From the NCBI RefSeq assembly GCF_000701705.1, contig NZ_JNJP01000086.1, forward strand, positions 1 to 14,547: 14,547 nt of DNA, given 5' to 3'. Shown here piece by piece: positions 1 to 6,961 of the stretch. Under the pieces are notes generated by a model. That model was not told where the DNA came from and ran no database searches. It saw nothing but the letters and a program-made list of their open reading frames with translations. The first letter of the stretch is position 1. The number at the start of each line of letters is the position of its first letter. This stretch comes from Bilophila wadsworthia ATCC 49260 (lineage in GTDB: Bacteria > Desulfobacterota > Desulfovibrionia > Desulfovibrionales > Desulfovibrionaceae). Made by a program: the position numbers and the translations under genes.

Positions 1-13
1 CATTTCGTATAAC

Positions 14-271
14 ATGGGGAAGTTAACGTATGAGCAGTTCTGGAGTGGCGTATGGCTCGGAAGAGTTCCCCATTACCGTGGTTTTGACGAGCTATGGGAG
101 TCTCTCGCCGCCGAACCGTTCACCGTCAGCGTATCGGTTCCCAAGGCATCCGAAAGGCTTTATATCGGTCGGGCAAAGAAGTTGAACAAAGGGATTTGGC
201 TCTTTGAATCCGAGAGTGGAGAGTACGGGCTTGTTCCCGAGCAAGAAGCCCAGAAGTGGTATCTTGAATAG
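14..271 (+). CDS. Small orphan protein of unknown function, 85 aa, possibly 5'-partial
   Basis: I do not recognise this protein. It is rich in aromatic residues (five Trp, including a WSGVW stretch near residues 10-14) and acidic at its C-terminus. It has alternating hydrophobic residues suggesting a small beta-rich fold, and no signal peptide or membrane segment. The frame is open back to the window edge and no Shine-Dalgarno sequence is visible before the ATG at 14, so the true start may lie outside the window. Its base composition is visibly less GC-rich than the operons further right. It is followed after 24 bases by a 15-bp hairpin and then by short direct repeats, which suggests an accessory-region gene. 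That it is translated is likely from its clean sequence but not proven. Confidence 0.55.
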   Translation: MGKLTYEQFWSGVWLGRVPHYRGFDELWESLAAEPFTVSVSVPKASERLYIGRAKKLNKGIWLFESESGEYGLVPEQEAQKWYLE

Positions 272-295
272 GCATGGAGTTCTGACAAACGGAAA

Positions 296-331
296 GCAGA
301 GAGCCTGGAGATTTTTCTCCGGGCTCTCTGC
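296..331 (+). terminator. Strong hairpin after the 85-aa gene
   Basis: A 15-bp stem (296-310 with 317-331, one G-U pair) closes a six-base ATTTTT loop. It starts 24 bases after the preceding stop codon, as expected of a transcription terminator. No T-run follows on the plus strand, so it may instead be a processing or element-boundary structure. Confidence 0.4.
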
Positions 332-337
332 ATACAG

Positions 338-408
338 TGTGCCAATACAATAGAAGCGCATGTCAAGGGTGTGCCAAATCGCGCGCTAAACTGTGCCAAA
401 TCGCGCGC
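338..408. repeat. Cluster of short direct repeats, TGTGCCAAATCGCGCGC type
   Basis: The 17-mer TGTGCCAAATCGCGCGC occurs exactly at 370-386 and 392-408, a 22-base period. A shorter match, TGTGCCAA, lies at 338-345. Several short direct repeats starting with TGTG near one end is the layout of IS21-family ends. However, no istA/istB gene is visible on either side, so this could be a remnant end, a solo end or a recombinase/regulator binding array. Confidence 0.5.
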
Positions 409-673
409 CGCGTTAGTTTTAAAGGGTAAAAACCATCCCTTCTAGCCCTATCGTGAGCAGGCGGGCACCCTCCAGCCTACTGCGAATCTTGCGGGCGGCT
501 CCAGGATGGAGTTCCGCCATATCCGCGAACTCCCTGGACCTCTCCTATCGGCAGGAAAGAGCCATCTCCCCCTGTTCTGGCGAAGTAATGCGCCTGCAGA
601 CGGGGTAGAGCCTTTTCGTAGCCCCGGACATCTTGCCTCCGCTTACTCCGTGCCTCCCGTTCCACCCCATGTC
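409..673. other. Gene-poor stretch with no supported gene
   Basis: No frame here gives a convincing protein. A minus-strand reading from about 630 down to 420 looks protein-like, but it is interrupted by an in-frame TAG and uses rare codons. It contains no recognisable RNA gene. It probably is decayed sequence between the repeat cluster and the terminator at 674-712. Confidence 0.4.
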
Positions 674-712
674 AAAAGGAAAGCCTTCCTCTGTCTTCGG
701 GGGAGGCTTTCC
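674..712 (-). terminator. Terminator of the ABC transporter operon
   Basis: A 14-bp stem (678-691 with 699-712, two G-U pairs) with a 7-base loop is followed on the minus strand by TTTT (677-674). It lies about 80 bases beyond the last stop codon of the minus-strand cluster. This is a good Rho-independent terminator shape. Confidence 0.65.
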
Positions 713-794
713 GTCTCATTCGATGCGGGCTGTGCCGTTATCGCTCCACTGAGAGTTTTTTCGTGCGGAGGATAGGCTTCGGCGACGAGGGCGG

Positions 795-1028
795 CTATGG
801 TGCCGTCGCTATTTCCTGATCCTGCGGATGGGCGTTGGAGCCGAGCTTGTCCTCGTCGAGGGCGTCTTCCTCGAACTGGTAGAAGTCGGAATAGAAGCCT
901 TGCGTCTGGTCCGTGTTCCAGTTTTCGGAGTCGTGCGGATTCCGGAGCCAATGGATAGAGGTACCGGCTCGCTTTGCCTGCGCGGAAGCGGTAAAATGCC
1001 GCGTCGGTTCTTGGGAAAGGGCTATTCG
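795..1028 (-). pseudogene. Start-less 3' remnant of an unknown gene
   Basis: On the minus strand a frame is open from 1028 to a TAG at 795-797, about 77 codons. Its second half reads like genuine protein: an IHWLRNPHDSENWN stretch, then GFYSDFYQFEEDALDEDKLG, ending IATAP, with mostly C or G in third codon positions. There is no ATG, GTG or TTG in frame, and an in-frame TAG at 1029-1031 blocks extension upstream. It overlaps the last codons of the permease in the -1 frame. I read it as the tail of a gene whose 5' part was lost, now abutting the transporter operon. I do not recognise the family. A sequencing indel or a fusion through frameshifting is possible, but no slippery site is visible between the blocking TAG and the permease stop. 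Confidence 0.4.
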
Positions 1029-2263
1029 CTATCCCCCAATGCGACGGCTCCCGTCTTGCGGTAGACCATATAGGCGGGGAACAGCGCGCACAAGGAGCCG
1101 AGCGCGAAGGAAGCTGCGGCAAAGGAACCTTCGGCGAGGGTAAGTTGCGGGGAGAGCATGATCCCGGTCTGGCGGAACATGAGCAGCGCCGCACCTTCGG
1201 AAAGGCCACAGCCGAACAGCAGGCCCGCCAGCGTGCCCACGGCGATGCTGACGCTGACCACGCACCAGACGCTGAGCACCAGATAGGCGCGCGGCGCACC
1301 GAGCACACGCAGCGTGCCGAGCATCCGTTTGCGCATGGATACCGCCATCCCGCCGACCAGCATGACCCCGCACAGGGCCACGAACTGCGCGGCATAGGCC
1401 ATGCCGGTCATGATGTCGCGCATGTCGCCGAGGGTGGCGAACAGCTCGGTCAGCACCTCGCCGGTAAAGACGCCCTGCATGTTCACCGGCCTGCCGTCCG
1501 CATCTGGGAGGGTCGCCGTCTGCCAAAAGGCCCGCAGGCGGTAGGCGGCGGCGATGCTTTCGGGCTTGACGACCACGGCGGAAACGCCGGGCAGCGGGGA
1601 ACCCTTCCCTTCAAAAAGATGCCCGAGGGGCAGGACATGCCCCGCATCGGGAAGCGCATCGTGGACGGCCCAGACCGATTCGATGGGAATGAGGATGGCG
1701 TTGTCCCACGGCGTGCCCGTTTCCGGCAGGCGGCCTACGGCCTTGTAGCGGACATGTCCGTGTTCGTTGTGGGATGCGGAGACCTGCCCGTGCATGGGGG
1801 AAAACGCCTCTCCGAGCCGCAGGGGGACACCCGCGCCGAGTACGGCTTCGTCCTGTGCTGCGAACGCCCTGCCTTCCGCGAGCGTCCGGTTGCCGCCGAG
1901 CGTGACCATATCCGTGGTCGTCCCCACCAGCGGGGACGCGTTCCAACGGTCGCCGAAGGCCAGCGGCGCGGCCCAGACGACGCCTTCCTGCGTCAGAATT
2001 TCCGTAACCGCGCCCCCAGGAACCAGCGGCAGCGACTGCGGGCGCAGATAGACCGCCCCGAGCATGAGCTGTACGCTGCTGCCCTGCGCGCCCACCAGAA
2101 GGTCGAAGGCGTCGCCCGCCCGCGCCGTGCCCTGCCGTACCGCCCGTTCGGTCATGCTGACCCCGACGCCGAGGCTGAGGGACAGCGCGAGGACCAGTGC
2201 CAGCGCCAGAATGCCCCCGAAGGAGCGGCGCAGTTCGCCTTTGATCAGCATCAACGGATTCAT
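1022..2263 (-). CDS. FtsX/MacB-type ABC transporter permease
   Basis: This 413-residue integral inner-membrane protein partners the ATPase encoded just upstream. The FtsX-type topology is visible: one membrane segment near residues 16-37, a periplasmic domain of about 240 residues (roughly 40-285), then three C-terminal segments (about 288-310, 327-350 and 379-401). Members of this superfamily do not form classical import channels. They transmit ATPase motion to periplasmic partners or extract lipids or peptides. The periplasmic domain carries a HNEHGH cluster at residues 165-170, a possible metal site. The ATG overlaps the ATPase stop by four bases (ATGA, 2263-2260) and has GGGAGG close upstream, so the two genes are translationally coupled. 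The family is clear; the substrate is unknown. Resemblance to zinc-responsive ABC clusters of other proteobacteria is from memory. Confidence 0.9.
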   Translation of the reverse strand: MNPLMLIKGELRRSFGGILALALVLALSLSLGVGVSMTERAVRQGTARAGDAFDLLVGAQGSSVQLMLGAVYLRPQSLPLVPGGAVTEILTQEGVVWAAPLAFGDRWNASPLVGTTTDMVTLGGNRTLAEGRAFAAQDEAVLGAGVPLRLGEAFSPMHGQVSASHNEHGHVRYKAVGRLPETGTPWDNAILIPIESVWAVHDALPDAGHVLPLGHLFEGKGSPLPGVSAVVVKPESIAAAYRLRAFWQTATLPDADGRPVNMQGVFTGEVLTELFATLGDMRDIMTGMAYAAQFVALCGVMLVGGMAVSMRKRMLGTLRVLGAPRAYLVLSVWCVVSVSIAVGTLAGLLFGCGLSEGAALLMFRQTGIMLSPQLTLAEGSFAAASFALGSLCALFPAYMVYRKTGAVALGDSE

Positions 2264-2934
2264 GCCGCCTCCCGCACAATGCCCCGGTTGAGATCGAGCA
2301 CCCTGTCCATGTCCGCCAGCACGGCATCATCATGGCTCACGACAAGGAGCGTGCTGCCCAGCGTCCGGGCGTACCCGGAGAGCAGCAAGCTCACCTGCCC
2401 GGCGTTGGCTTCGTCAAGGCTTGCCGTGGGCTCGTCCGCCAGAATGATGCCCGGTTTGAGCAGCACGGCCCGCGCAATGGCGACCCGCTGCTTTTCCCCA
2501 CGCGACAGCGCCCGTACTTTCCGGGTGGGGCAGACGTGCATTTGTTCGAGCAGGCCGCGCCCGCGCCGGATCAAGGCTTCCGGGATGCGCCATCCGGTGA
2601 AGGTTGCGGGCAGGAGCACGTTTTCCAGCGCTTCCAGCTCGGGGAAAAGCTGGAAGTCCTGAAAGACGAAACCGATATGTTGCCCGCGCCAGCGATCTCG
2701 TTCGTGTTCGGACAGCGCGCCGGGTACGGTCGCGCCCCAGCGTACGGTTCCCCTGTCCGGAAGCACAAGCCCGCTCACGACGTTGAGGAGGGAGCTTTTG
2801 CCCGATCCCGAGGCGCCCCGGATGCCGATGTGCTCGCCGGAGGTCACTTTAAGGTACGGTATGTCGAGGACCGTGCGCCTCCGCCCGCCTTCGGGAAAGG
2901 TGAGGAGGATGTCCTGAAGTTCGAGCCCGTTCAT
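2260..2934 (-). CDS. ABC transporter ATP-binding protein (LolD/MacB-type)
   Basis: This 224-residue cytoplasmic ATPase energises the FtsX-like permease that follows. All nucleotide-binding motifs are intact: Walker A GASGSGKS (40-47), Q-loop Gln92 in FVFQD, signature LSRGE (143-147), Walker B IILADE (163-168), D-loop near 173-174 and switch His201 in VVSHD. The length is that of LolD/FtsE-like single-domain ATPases. The frame extends much further upstream, but the start at 2934 is chosen because AAGGA lies at the proper distance before this ATG and homologous sequence begins there. The upstream extension only overlaps the neighbouring gene out of frame. It begins 25 bases after the small exported-protein gene and overlaps the permease start, so the three are one transcription unit. 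Confidence 0.93.
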   Translation of the reverse strand: MNGLELQDILLTFPEGGRRRTVLDIPYLKVTSGEHIGIRGASGSGKSSLLNVVSGLVLPDRGTVRWGATVPGALSEHERDRWRGQHIGFVFQDFQLFPELEALENVLLPATFTGWRIPEALIRRGRGLLEQMHVCPTRKVRALSRGEKQRVAIARAVLLKPGIILADEPTASLDEANAGQVSLLLSGYARTLGSTLLVVSHDDAVLADMDRVLDLNRGIVREAA

Positions 2935-2959
2935 ACAAGATCCTTGCTTGGGTCGGCTG

Positions 2960-3391
2960 TTACAGCGTGCGGAAGCGGGCGTCCCGCAGCCGGAGCTGGC
3001 TGATGAATCCGGTGTCTCCGTCGCGGTGCGATCCGATTTCCAGCACGCCCTCCACTTCAATGGTGGTATTGTTCTGGACGAAGCTCTGGCTGGAGGAAAG
3101 GTAGACGACGAGGATGTTGTCGGGCCAGTCCGCGTCGGATTGGCAGAACGGGCACAGGGCCACGGGTTCGCGTGTGAGCACGAAGAAGGCTGCCTCGGCC
3201 TTGAGCGGCGGGGCCATGAAGCCTCTGATCGTGATGCGCTGTCCGGCAAGGTTTTTTACCTTGTCGGAAAACTGGAGCCCGAGGACGCCGCCCCCGCTGT
3301 ACAGTTCGTCGAACGAGAGTTCCGGCGTCGCCGCTTTCGCCGTACCCGTCAGGCAGAGCAGGGCAAAAAAGAGGAGGAGCAGTTTTTTCAT
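2960..3391 (-). CDS. Small exported protein with CPFC motif, ABC-transporter partner
   Basis: This 143-residue protein has a clear Sec signal peptide (MKKLLLLFFALLCL, likely cleavage after AKA at residue 20). The mature part is about 120 residues of mostly beta character, with a GFMAPP segment (57-62) and a CPFC motif (Cys80, Cys83) inside ALCPFCQSDADWPDNI. This resembles DUF3299-like exported proteins, which have a G-[YF]-M-x-P segment followed by a cysteine region and are found beside ATPase/FtsX-permease pairs. It probably works in the periplasm as the partner of that transporter, and the cysteine pair could bind a metal or be redox active. AGGAA precedes the ATG. It is the first gene of the three-gene unit ending at 1022. 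The family assignment is from pattern memory. Confidence 0.75.
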   Translation of the reverse strand: MKKLLLLFFALLCLTGTAKAATPELSFDELYSGGGVLGLQFSDKVKNLAGQRITIRGFMAPPLKAEAAFFVLTREPVALCPFCQSDADWPDNILVVYLSSSQSFVQNNTTIEVEGVLEIGSHRDGDTGFISQLRLRDARFRTL

Positions 3392-3414
3392 GGATGGTTC
3401 CTGTGGAAGAAGGG

Positions 3415-3453
3415 AAAAGGAGAGGGAGGGGCTTCGGCAGGAAGCGCCCTCCC
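3415..3453 (-). terminator. Probable terminator after the alkaline phosphatase gene
   Basis: A stem pairs 3424-3435 with 3441-3453, with one bulged base (3446) and a five-base loop. On the minus strand it is followed by CTCTCC and TTTT (3418-3415). It sits in the 74-base gap between the phosphatase stop and the next gene, so it would separate or attenuate transcription between the hydrolase unit and the transporter unit. Confidence 0.45.
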
Positions 3454-3465
3454 TTCGGCTTTTTC

Positions 3466-5205
3466 CTACTTATTTCCGAGCGCGAGGGCTTCGGACATGA
3501 TCCGGAAGACTTCCGTGCTGTTCATGAAGCCCCGGAAGGCGTCGGCATGAGGGCCGCGCGCGCCGACCACAAGGTCGTCGATGGAGTGGACGCCGGTGGA
3601 TTCGGTGCGGGGCAGGTTGCCGATGCGGAGCTGCGCGCCGGGCACATCCTTGTAGGCGGCGTTGGCGATGTAATGCCCCTTCTCATCCTTGACGGACGGG
3701 ACGAAGGGGCCGTCCATCTTCGGGCGGTAGGTTTCGTAATGGTCGGGGTAGTTGCCGATGAACACCGCGAGGCGCTTGGACACGTTCACGTCGTCGGGGT
3801 AACCGTCGCCGTTTTCGTCCTTATAGGCGGGATAGCCGGCCTCGGCGTAGATGCCCACCTTGTCGCGCATGAGCTCGCCGGGCAGGTTGTCGTCCACGGT
3901 GCCGATGACGCTGATGGAATGGGTATGGTCGCCGGTGACGATGAGCAGGGTATCGGGGTTCTTGTCGCAGAATTCCTGCGCTATGGCGACGACCTTGTCG
4001 AACATGATGGTGTCGTAGACGGCGCGTTCCCAGTCGAGGGGATGGCTGTATTTGTCCACAAGGCCCGCTTCAAGCATCAGGAAAAAGCCTTCGGGGTTCT
4101 TGGAAAGCACGGAAAGGGCGGCCCGCATGGAGTCGGTGAGATCGGGCTGATCCGGGAACTTGGACACGGTCCCTTTCTTGAGGAACTTGCGGTCCAGCAC
4201 GCCGTCCATGTTACCGGTATGGAACAAGCCGAGCAGCTTGTCGGGGTTGCCCTTCACGGCCTTGGAAAGCTCGGTGTTGGACGTGGCGAGGGCATAGCCT
4301 TCCTTCTGGAACATTTCGACGTAGTTCTTGTCGTCCTTGCGCTTGGAGCCGGGGACGTTCTGAGGCAGGAAGTAGGCGGAACCGCCGCCGATGATGACGT
4401 CGGGCTTCACGCTGTAGAACATATCCACGATTTCGGCCTTGTCGGCGCGGCGGCGGGTATGCCCGACCACGGAAGCCGGGGTCGCGTCCTCGATTTCGGC
4501 GTCCGAAACCACGCCGATGGATTTGCCGGTCGTGCGGCGGAGCAGTTCGGCGATGGTTTCCTGCTTGGGATCGTCCAGCGAGTCGGGGGTACGGTCCGCG
4601 TAGACGCCGAGGGCGTTCACGCTGGACTTGTGCCCGGTCATGTAGGCGGAGGCGGTGTTGGCGGAGTCGGCGGCGATGGAATCCACGCTGCATGTGCCGA
4701 GCATGGCGGTGTAGGGCAGGGTGTCCATCGACAGCTTGCCGTTGTACATGCCGTTGGTCACGCCTTTGGACATGAGGCGGGCGCTTGTGCGGTGGCCCAT
4801 GCTCAGGCCGTCGGCGATGAGCAGGATGACGTTCTTGGCGACGGGCTTGTCGGGCGTGCCGTATACGTCCCAGTTTGCGGAGGCTTTCCCGGTGGGGCTC
4901 TCCACCGTCACCTTGTACTGTCCGGGCTTGAGCGAAGCGCCGCGCAGCAACAGCGCGGAAGCGTCGGCCCCCTTTTCCTTGGCGATGAATTCGGGTTTCG
5001 CGCCCAGAACGGCCTTGGCGTCCTGCCCGTTGATCAGGACTTTGGCGTCCTTTTCGGCGAGTTCGCCGTCAAATTCCACCTTGAAGTCGAAACGGCTCCC
5101 GCCCAGGAAGCGGGCCGTATCCACCGGATAAATGCTCGGCGCGGCTTCCGCGACGCCGGAGAAAAGCAGGGCGCCCAGCAGGGCGGGAATGATGCGTGTG
5201 TTCAT
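3466..5205 (-). CDS. Secreted alkaline phosphatase with extra N-terminal domain
   Basis: This is a metal-dependent phosphomonoesterase of the PhoA superfamily, 579 residues, exported to the periplasm (Sec signal, cleavage near residues 20-22). Residues about 23-115 form an additional beta-rich domain ending VYGTPDKP, absent from classical PhoA. Catalytic signatures are all present: IADGLSMG with Asp132, DSANTA with Asp180 and nucleophile Ser181, DATPAS and HTRRR (249-253) in the phosphate-binding area, EAGLVDKYSH (Glu379, Asp384, His388), TGDHTHS (Asp426, His427) and TGVHSIDDL (His540). An inserted DENGDGYPDD loop (463-472) looks like an EF-hand/dockerin calcium loop. AAAGGAA precedes the start. 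The upstream HD-domain gene is 33 bases away, implying co-transcription. Substrate range cannot be read from sequence, and a phosphodiesterase side activity is possible. Confidence 0.93.
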   Translation of the reverse strand: MNTRIIPALLGALLFSGVAEAAPSIYPVDTARFLGGSRFDFKVEFDGELAEKDAKVLINGQDAKAVLGAKPEFIAKEKGADASALLLRGASLKPGQYKVTVESPTGKASANWDVYGTPDKPVAKNVILLIADGLSMGHRTSARLMSKGVTNGMYNGKLSMDTLPYTAMLGTCSVDSIAADSANTASAYMTGHKSSVNALGVYADRTPDSLDDPKQETIAELLRRTTGKSIGVVSDAEIEDATPASVVGHTRRRADKAEIVDMFYSVKPDVIIGGGSAYFLPQNVPGSKRKDDKNYVEMFQKEGYALATSNTELSKAVKGNPDKLLGLFHTGNMDGVLDRKFLKKGTVSKFPDQPDLTDSMRAALSVLSKNPEGFFLMLEAGLVDKYSHPLDWERAVYDTIMFDKVVAIAQEFCDKNPDTLLIVTGDHTHSISVIGTVDDNLPGELMRDKVGIYAEAGYPAYKDENGDGYPDDVNVSKRLAVFIGNYPDHYETYRPKMDGPFVPSVKDEKGHYIANAAYKDVPGAQLRIGNLPRTESTGVHSIDDLVVGARGPHADAFRGFMNSTEVFRIMSEALALGNK

Positions 5206-5238
5206 GAAAGATTCCTTTGTTGAGAAGCACAGTGAAAA

Positions 5239-6357
5239 TCAGGCGCGTACGATTTCAGCGACTTCGGCGGTCAATCCGTCCAGCCCTTTGGTGCTGTACG
5301 CGCCGTAAAGCTGCATGGCGGTCTTCTGCGAAAGCACGTAGTTGCGGAACTGGTTGAAGGGCTTCTTGGTCAGGTCGGCTTCCTTGATGCCATAGGAGCG
5401 GACGGCGACCTGCTTGAGGGCGTCCACGGTCCACTGGGCGGCGGGTACGCTGAGCACCCAGTCATGGTCGGCGAGGTGGGTGACGAAGCCTTCCATACGG
5501 CGGGGCATGGGCAGGGTTTTGCCGTCCTTTCCCACAAGCCCGGCCTTGAAGGGATCCTTGCCGTTGATGACGGCGGCGGCCTTCAGCCAGCCCACCACCA
5601 GTTGCTCGGACGCGGCCGCGCCGGGGTGATCGTGGGCACAGGCCTGCGCCACGCACAGTTCGGGGGACAGGCCGCGCCGCAAGCTTTCGGCGATGCTGAG
5701 GACGTGGTGTTCGCCGGTGGCGGCAAGGGGCTCTTCTTTGCGGCAGGTTCCATCCGCCTGCCATTGGAAGACCCACGGCTTGTGGAGGTCGTGGAGAAGC
5801 TGAGAGGCGAGCACCACGTCGCGGTCGAGCTTCAGGCCGAACATATCGGCATAGTTGTCGTACAGGGCCTTGCAGGAGGCAACGTTGAGGGCCGTGTGCG
5901 TTACCAGCCCGCCGGGATAAATATGATGGCTGTTCCAGCCGCTGCCGGGCGCGGTGTAAAAAGGCTGAGGGCTTTTCTTCGTGCTGGCGCAGGTCGGGAA
6001 AACGGCCTTGGCGTCCTGAGCGAGCAGCCCTTGCCCCTTCAGTTCCGCCATGATGGCCTTGGCGTCACCTTCGGCCAGCAGCGGGGCCGGGTTCTTCATG
6101 ATGTCCAGTACGGCGGCGCGCAAGCCGGGGTTGCCGATTTCCGCGGCGGCGTCCTGAAGGTATTTCCACGCGGCCATGACGTACTGGGATCTGTCCGCCA
6201 TTTCCCCGGGCGTCATGTTGACGCATGCGTCAAGGGTGACGGCTTCCGTGGCGGCGTGGGCTGCGGAAGGGTGCAGGAAGGTTTTCCCGGCGAGCAGCAC
6301 GGCTCCGGTAGCCAGCCCGCCCAGCAGGAAGGTGCGGCGACTGTGATCGGCATTCAT
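5239..6357 (-). CDS. Tat-exported HD-domain metal-dependent hydrolase
   Basis: This 372-residue protein carries a twin-arginine signal (SRRTFL, residues 6-11, then a hydrophobic stretch and a cleavage site near AHA at 33-35), so it is folded with its cofactor before export. The mature part contains an HD-type metal site: His144-His145 and HIYPGGLVTHT with His154, LLHD with His189-Asp190, GEHH (217-218), AHDH (His242, His244) and ADHD (297-299). The HHxYPGGLxxHT pattern is that of YhaM-like HD phosphohydrolases and exonucleases, which act in the cytoplasm. Export of such a domain is unusual. AAGGAG lies at good distance before the ATG. It is the first gene of the unit with the alkaline phosphatase, suggesting joint action on phosphate esters, perhaps nucleotides. 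The substrate is unknown. Confidence 0.8.
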   Translation of the reverse strand: MNADHSRRTFLLGGLATGAVLLAGKTFLHPSAAHAATEAVTLDACVNMTPGEMADRSQYVMAAWKYLQDAAAEIGNPGLRAAVLDIMKNPAPLLAEGDAKAIMAELKGQGLLAQDAKAVFPTCASTKKSPQPFYTAPGSGWNSHHIYPGGLVTHTALNVASCKALYDNYADMFGLKLDRDVVLASQLLHDLHKPWVFQWQADGTCRKEEPLAATGEHHVLSIAESLRRGLSPELCVAQACAHDHPGAAASEQLVVGWLKAAAVINGKDPFKAGLVGKDGKTLPMPRRMEGFVTHLADHDWVLSVPAAQWTVDALKQVAVRSYGIKEADLTKKPFNQFRNYVLSQKTAMQLYGAYSTKGLDGLTAEVAEIVRA

Positions 6358-6961
6358 GGAGGTTCTCCTTGTTGATCCGTTTCAGGATGAGGCAAGGGAG
6401 AACCTAGACGCCGTTCGTGGCGGAACAGTGGCCTTATTGTGACGTTTGTATTGATTGTACGAACAATCCGTATGCGTGGGTATCCGTGAAGGAGGAAGGG
6501 CGTCCGGGCGTCGCCGTACAGGATACAAAACGGATGAGCGCTGAAAGCGTCTGGAGGCATTGGGGATGGGGAGTTCTCGAAAAAAGTTTCCCCTTCTCCA
6601 AGCCCGTCAGAGCGGCCTCTTCCTTTTTCCATTCCGCTATCCGTCCTTCTCCAAAGGCTTCCGTACGTATCGGATCCTGTGCCTGCAATTTTTTCCCGCA
6701 CACTGCCTTCGGGATGTGACGATTTCAAAGTGGAGATGCACGAGAAGGCGGTGAATGGGGCGCGGCGCAAGGAAGATCGGGGTGTCCAAGGCGGCTGGCG
6801 AGGAGGGGGCAGAGAGATGGCCCGAAAGCGGGCCGGAGGGAAGGCCGCTTCGTATCATGAGCATGAAACCACCTTGAATCATAAAACATCTCATCGTCCT
6901 TGAAAGACCGTATATTCTATCATAGCATGGCTTCTTTATTAGACTAACAGGAGCCCTATAT
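6358..6961. other. 600-base divergent intergenic region
   Basis: This lies between the start of the HD-hydrolase gene (minus) and the start of the 74-aa gene (plus). I see no credible coding frame. It holds a 16-base inverted repeat at 6453-6468, a perfect GGCCCG/CGGGCC hairpin with an AAAG loop at 6819-6834, and an AT-rich segment at about 6870-6945. That segment is likely to carry the promoter of the 74-aa gene, though no clean -35/-10 pair stands out. No tRNA or known riboswitch was recognised. Confidence 0.5.
6453..6468. promoter_or_regulatory. Inverted repeat, possible operator for the HD hydrolase/phosphatase unit
   Basis: GATTGT-ACGA-ACAATC is a perfect 6-bp inverted repeat with a four-base spacer. 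It is centred about 100 bases upstream of the HD-hydrolase start, in an AT-rich patch of otherwise GC-rich DNA. It does not match the Zur or Pho box consensus that I know. Binding by a dimeric regulator is inference. Confidence 0.35.

Noticed and set aside
423..633. Minus-strand reading with an internal TAG, considered as a gene with a pyrrolysine codon
   Set aside because: The frame is short, uses rare ATA and CTA codons and matches no protein I know; a decayed or chance frame is simpler.
643..1395. Minus-strand 250-codon open frame
   Set aside because: It overlaps the permease out of frame and is Arg/Ser/Cys-rich, typical of an antisense or shifted shadow in GC-rich DNA.
1145..2662. Long plus-strand open frame opposite the ABC genes
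   Set aside because: It is antisense to two clear ABC genes; its His/Arg/Gln-rich composition marks a mirror reading.
3394..5223. 609-codon plus-strand frame opposite the alkaline phosphatase
   Set aside because: Its Gly/Val/His-rich repetitive composition and lack of motifs show it is the antisense shadow of a real gene.
6819..6834. Perfect GGCCCG/CGGGCC hairpin considered as a terminator
   Set aside because: No T-run on either side and no gene ending nearby to terminate; listed only as part of the intergenic region.
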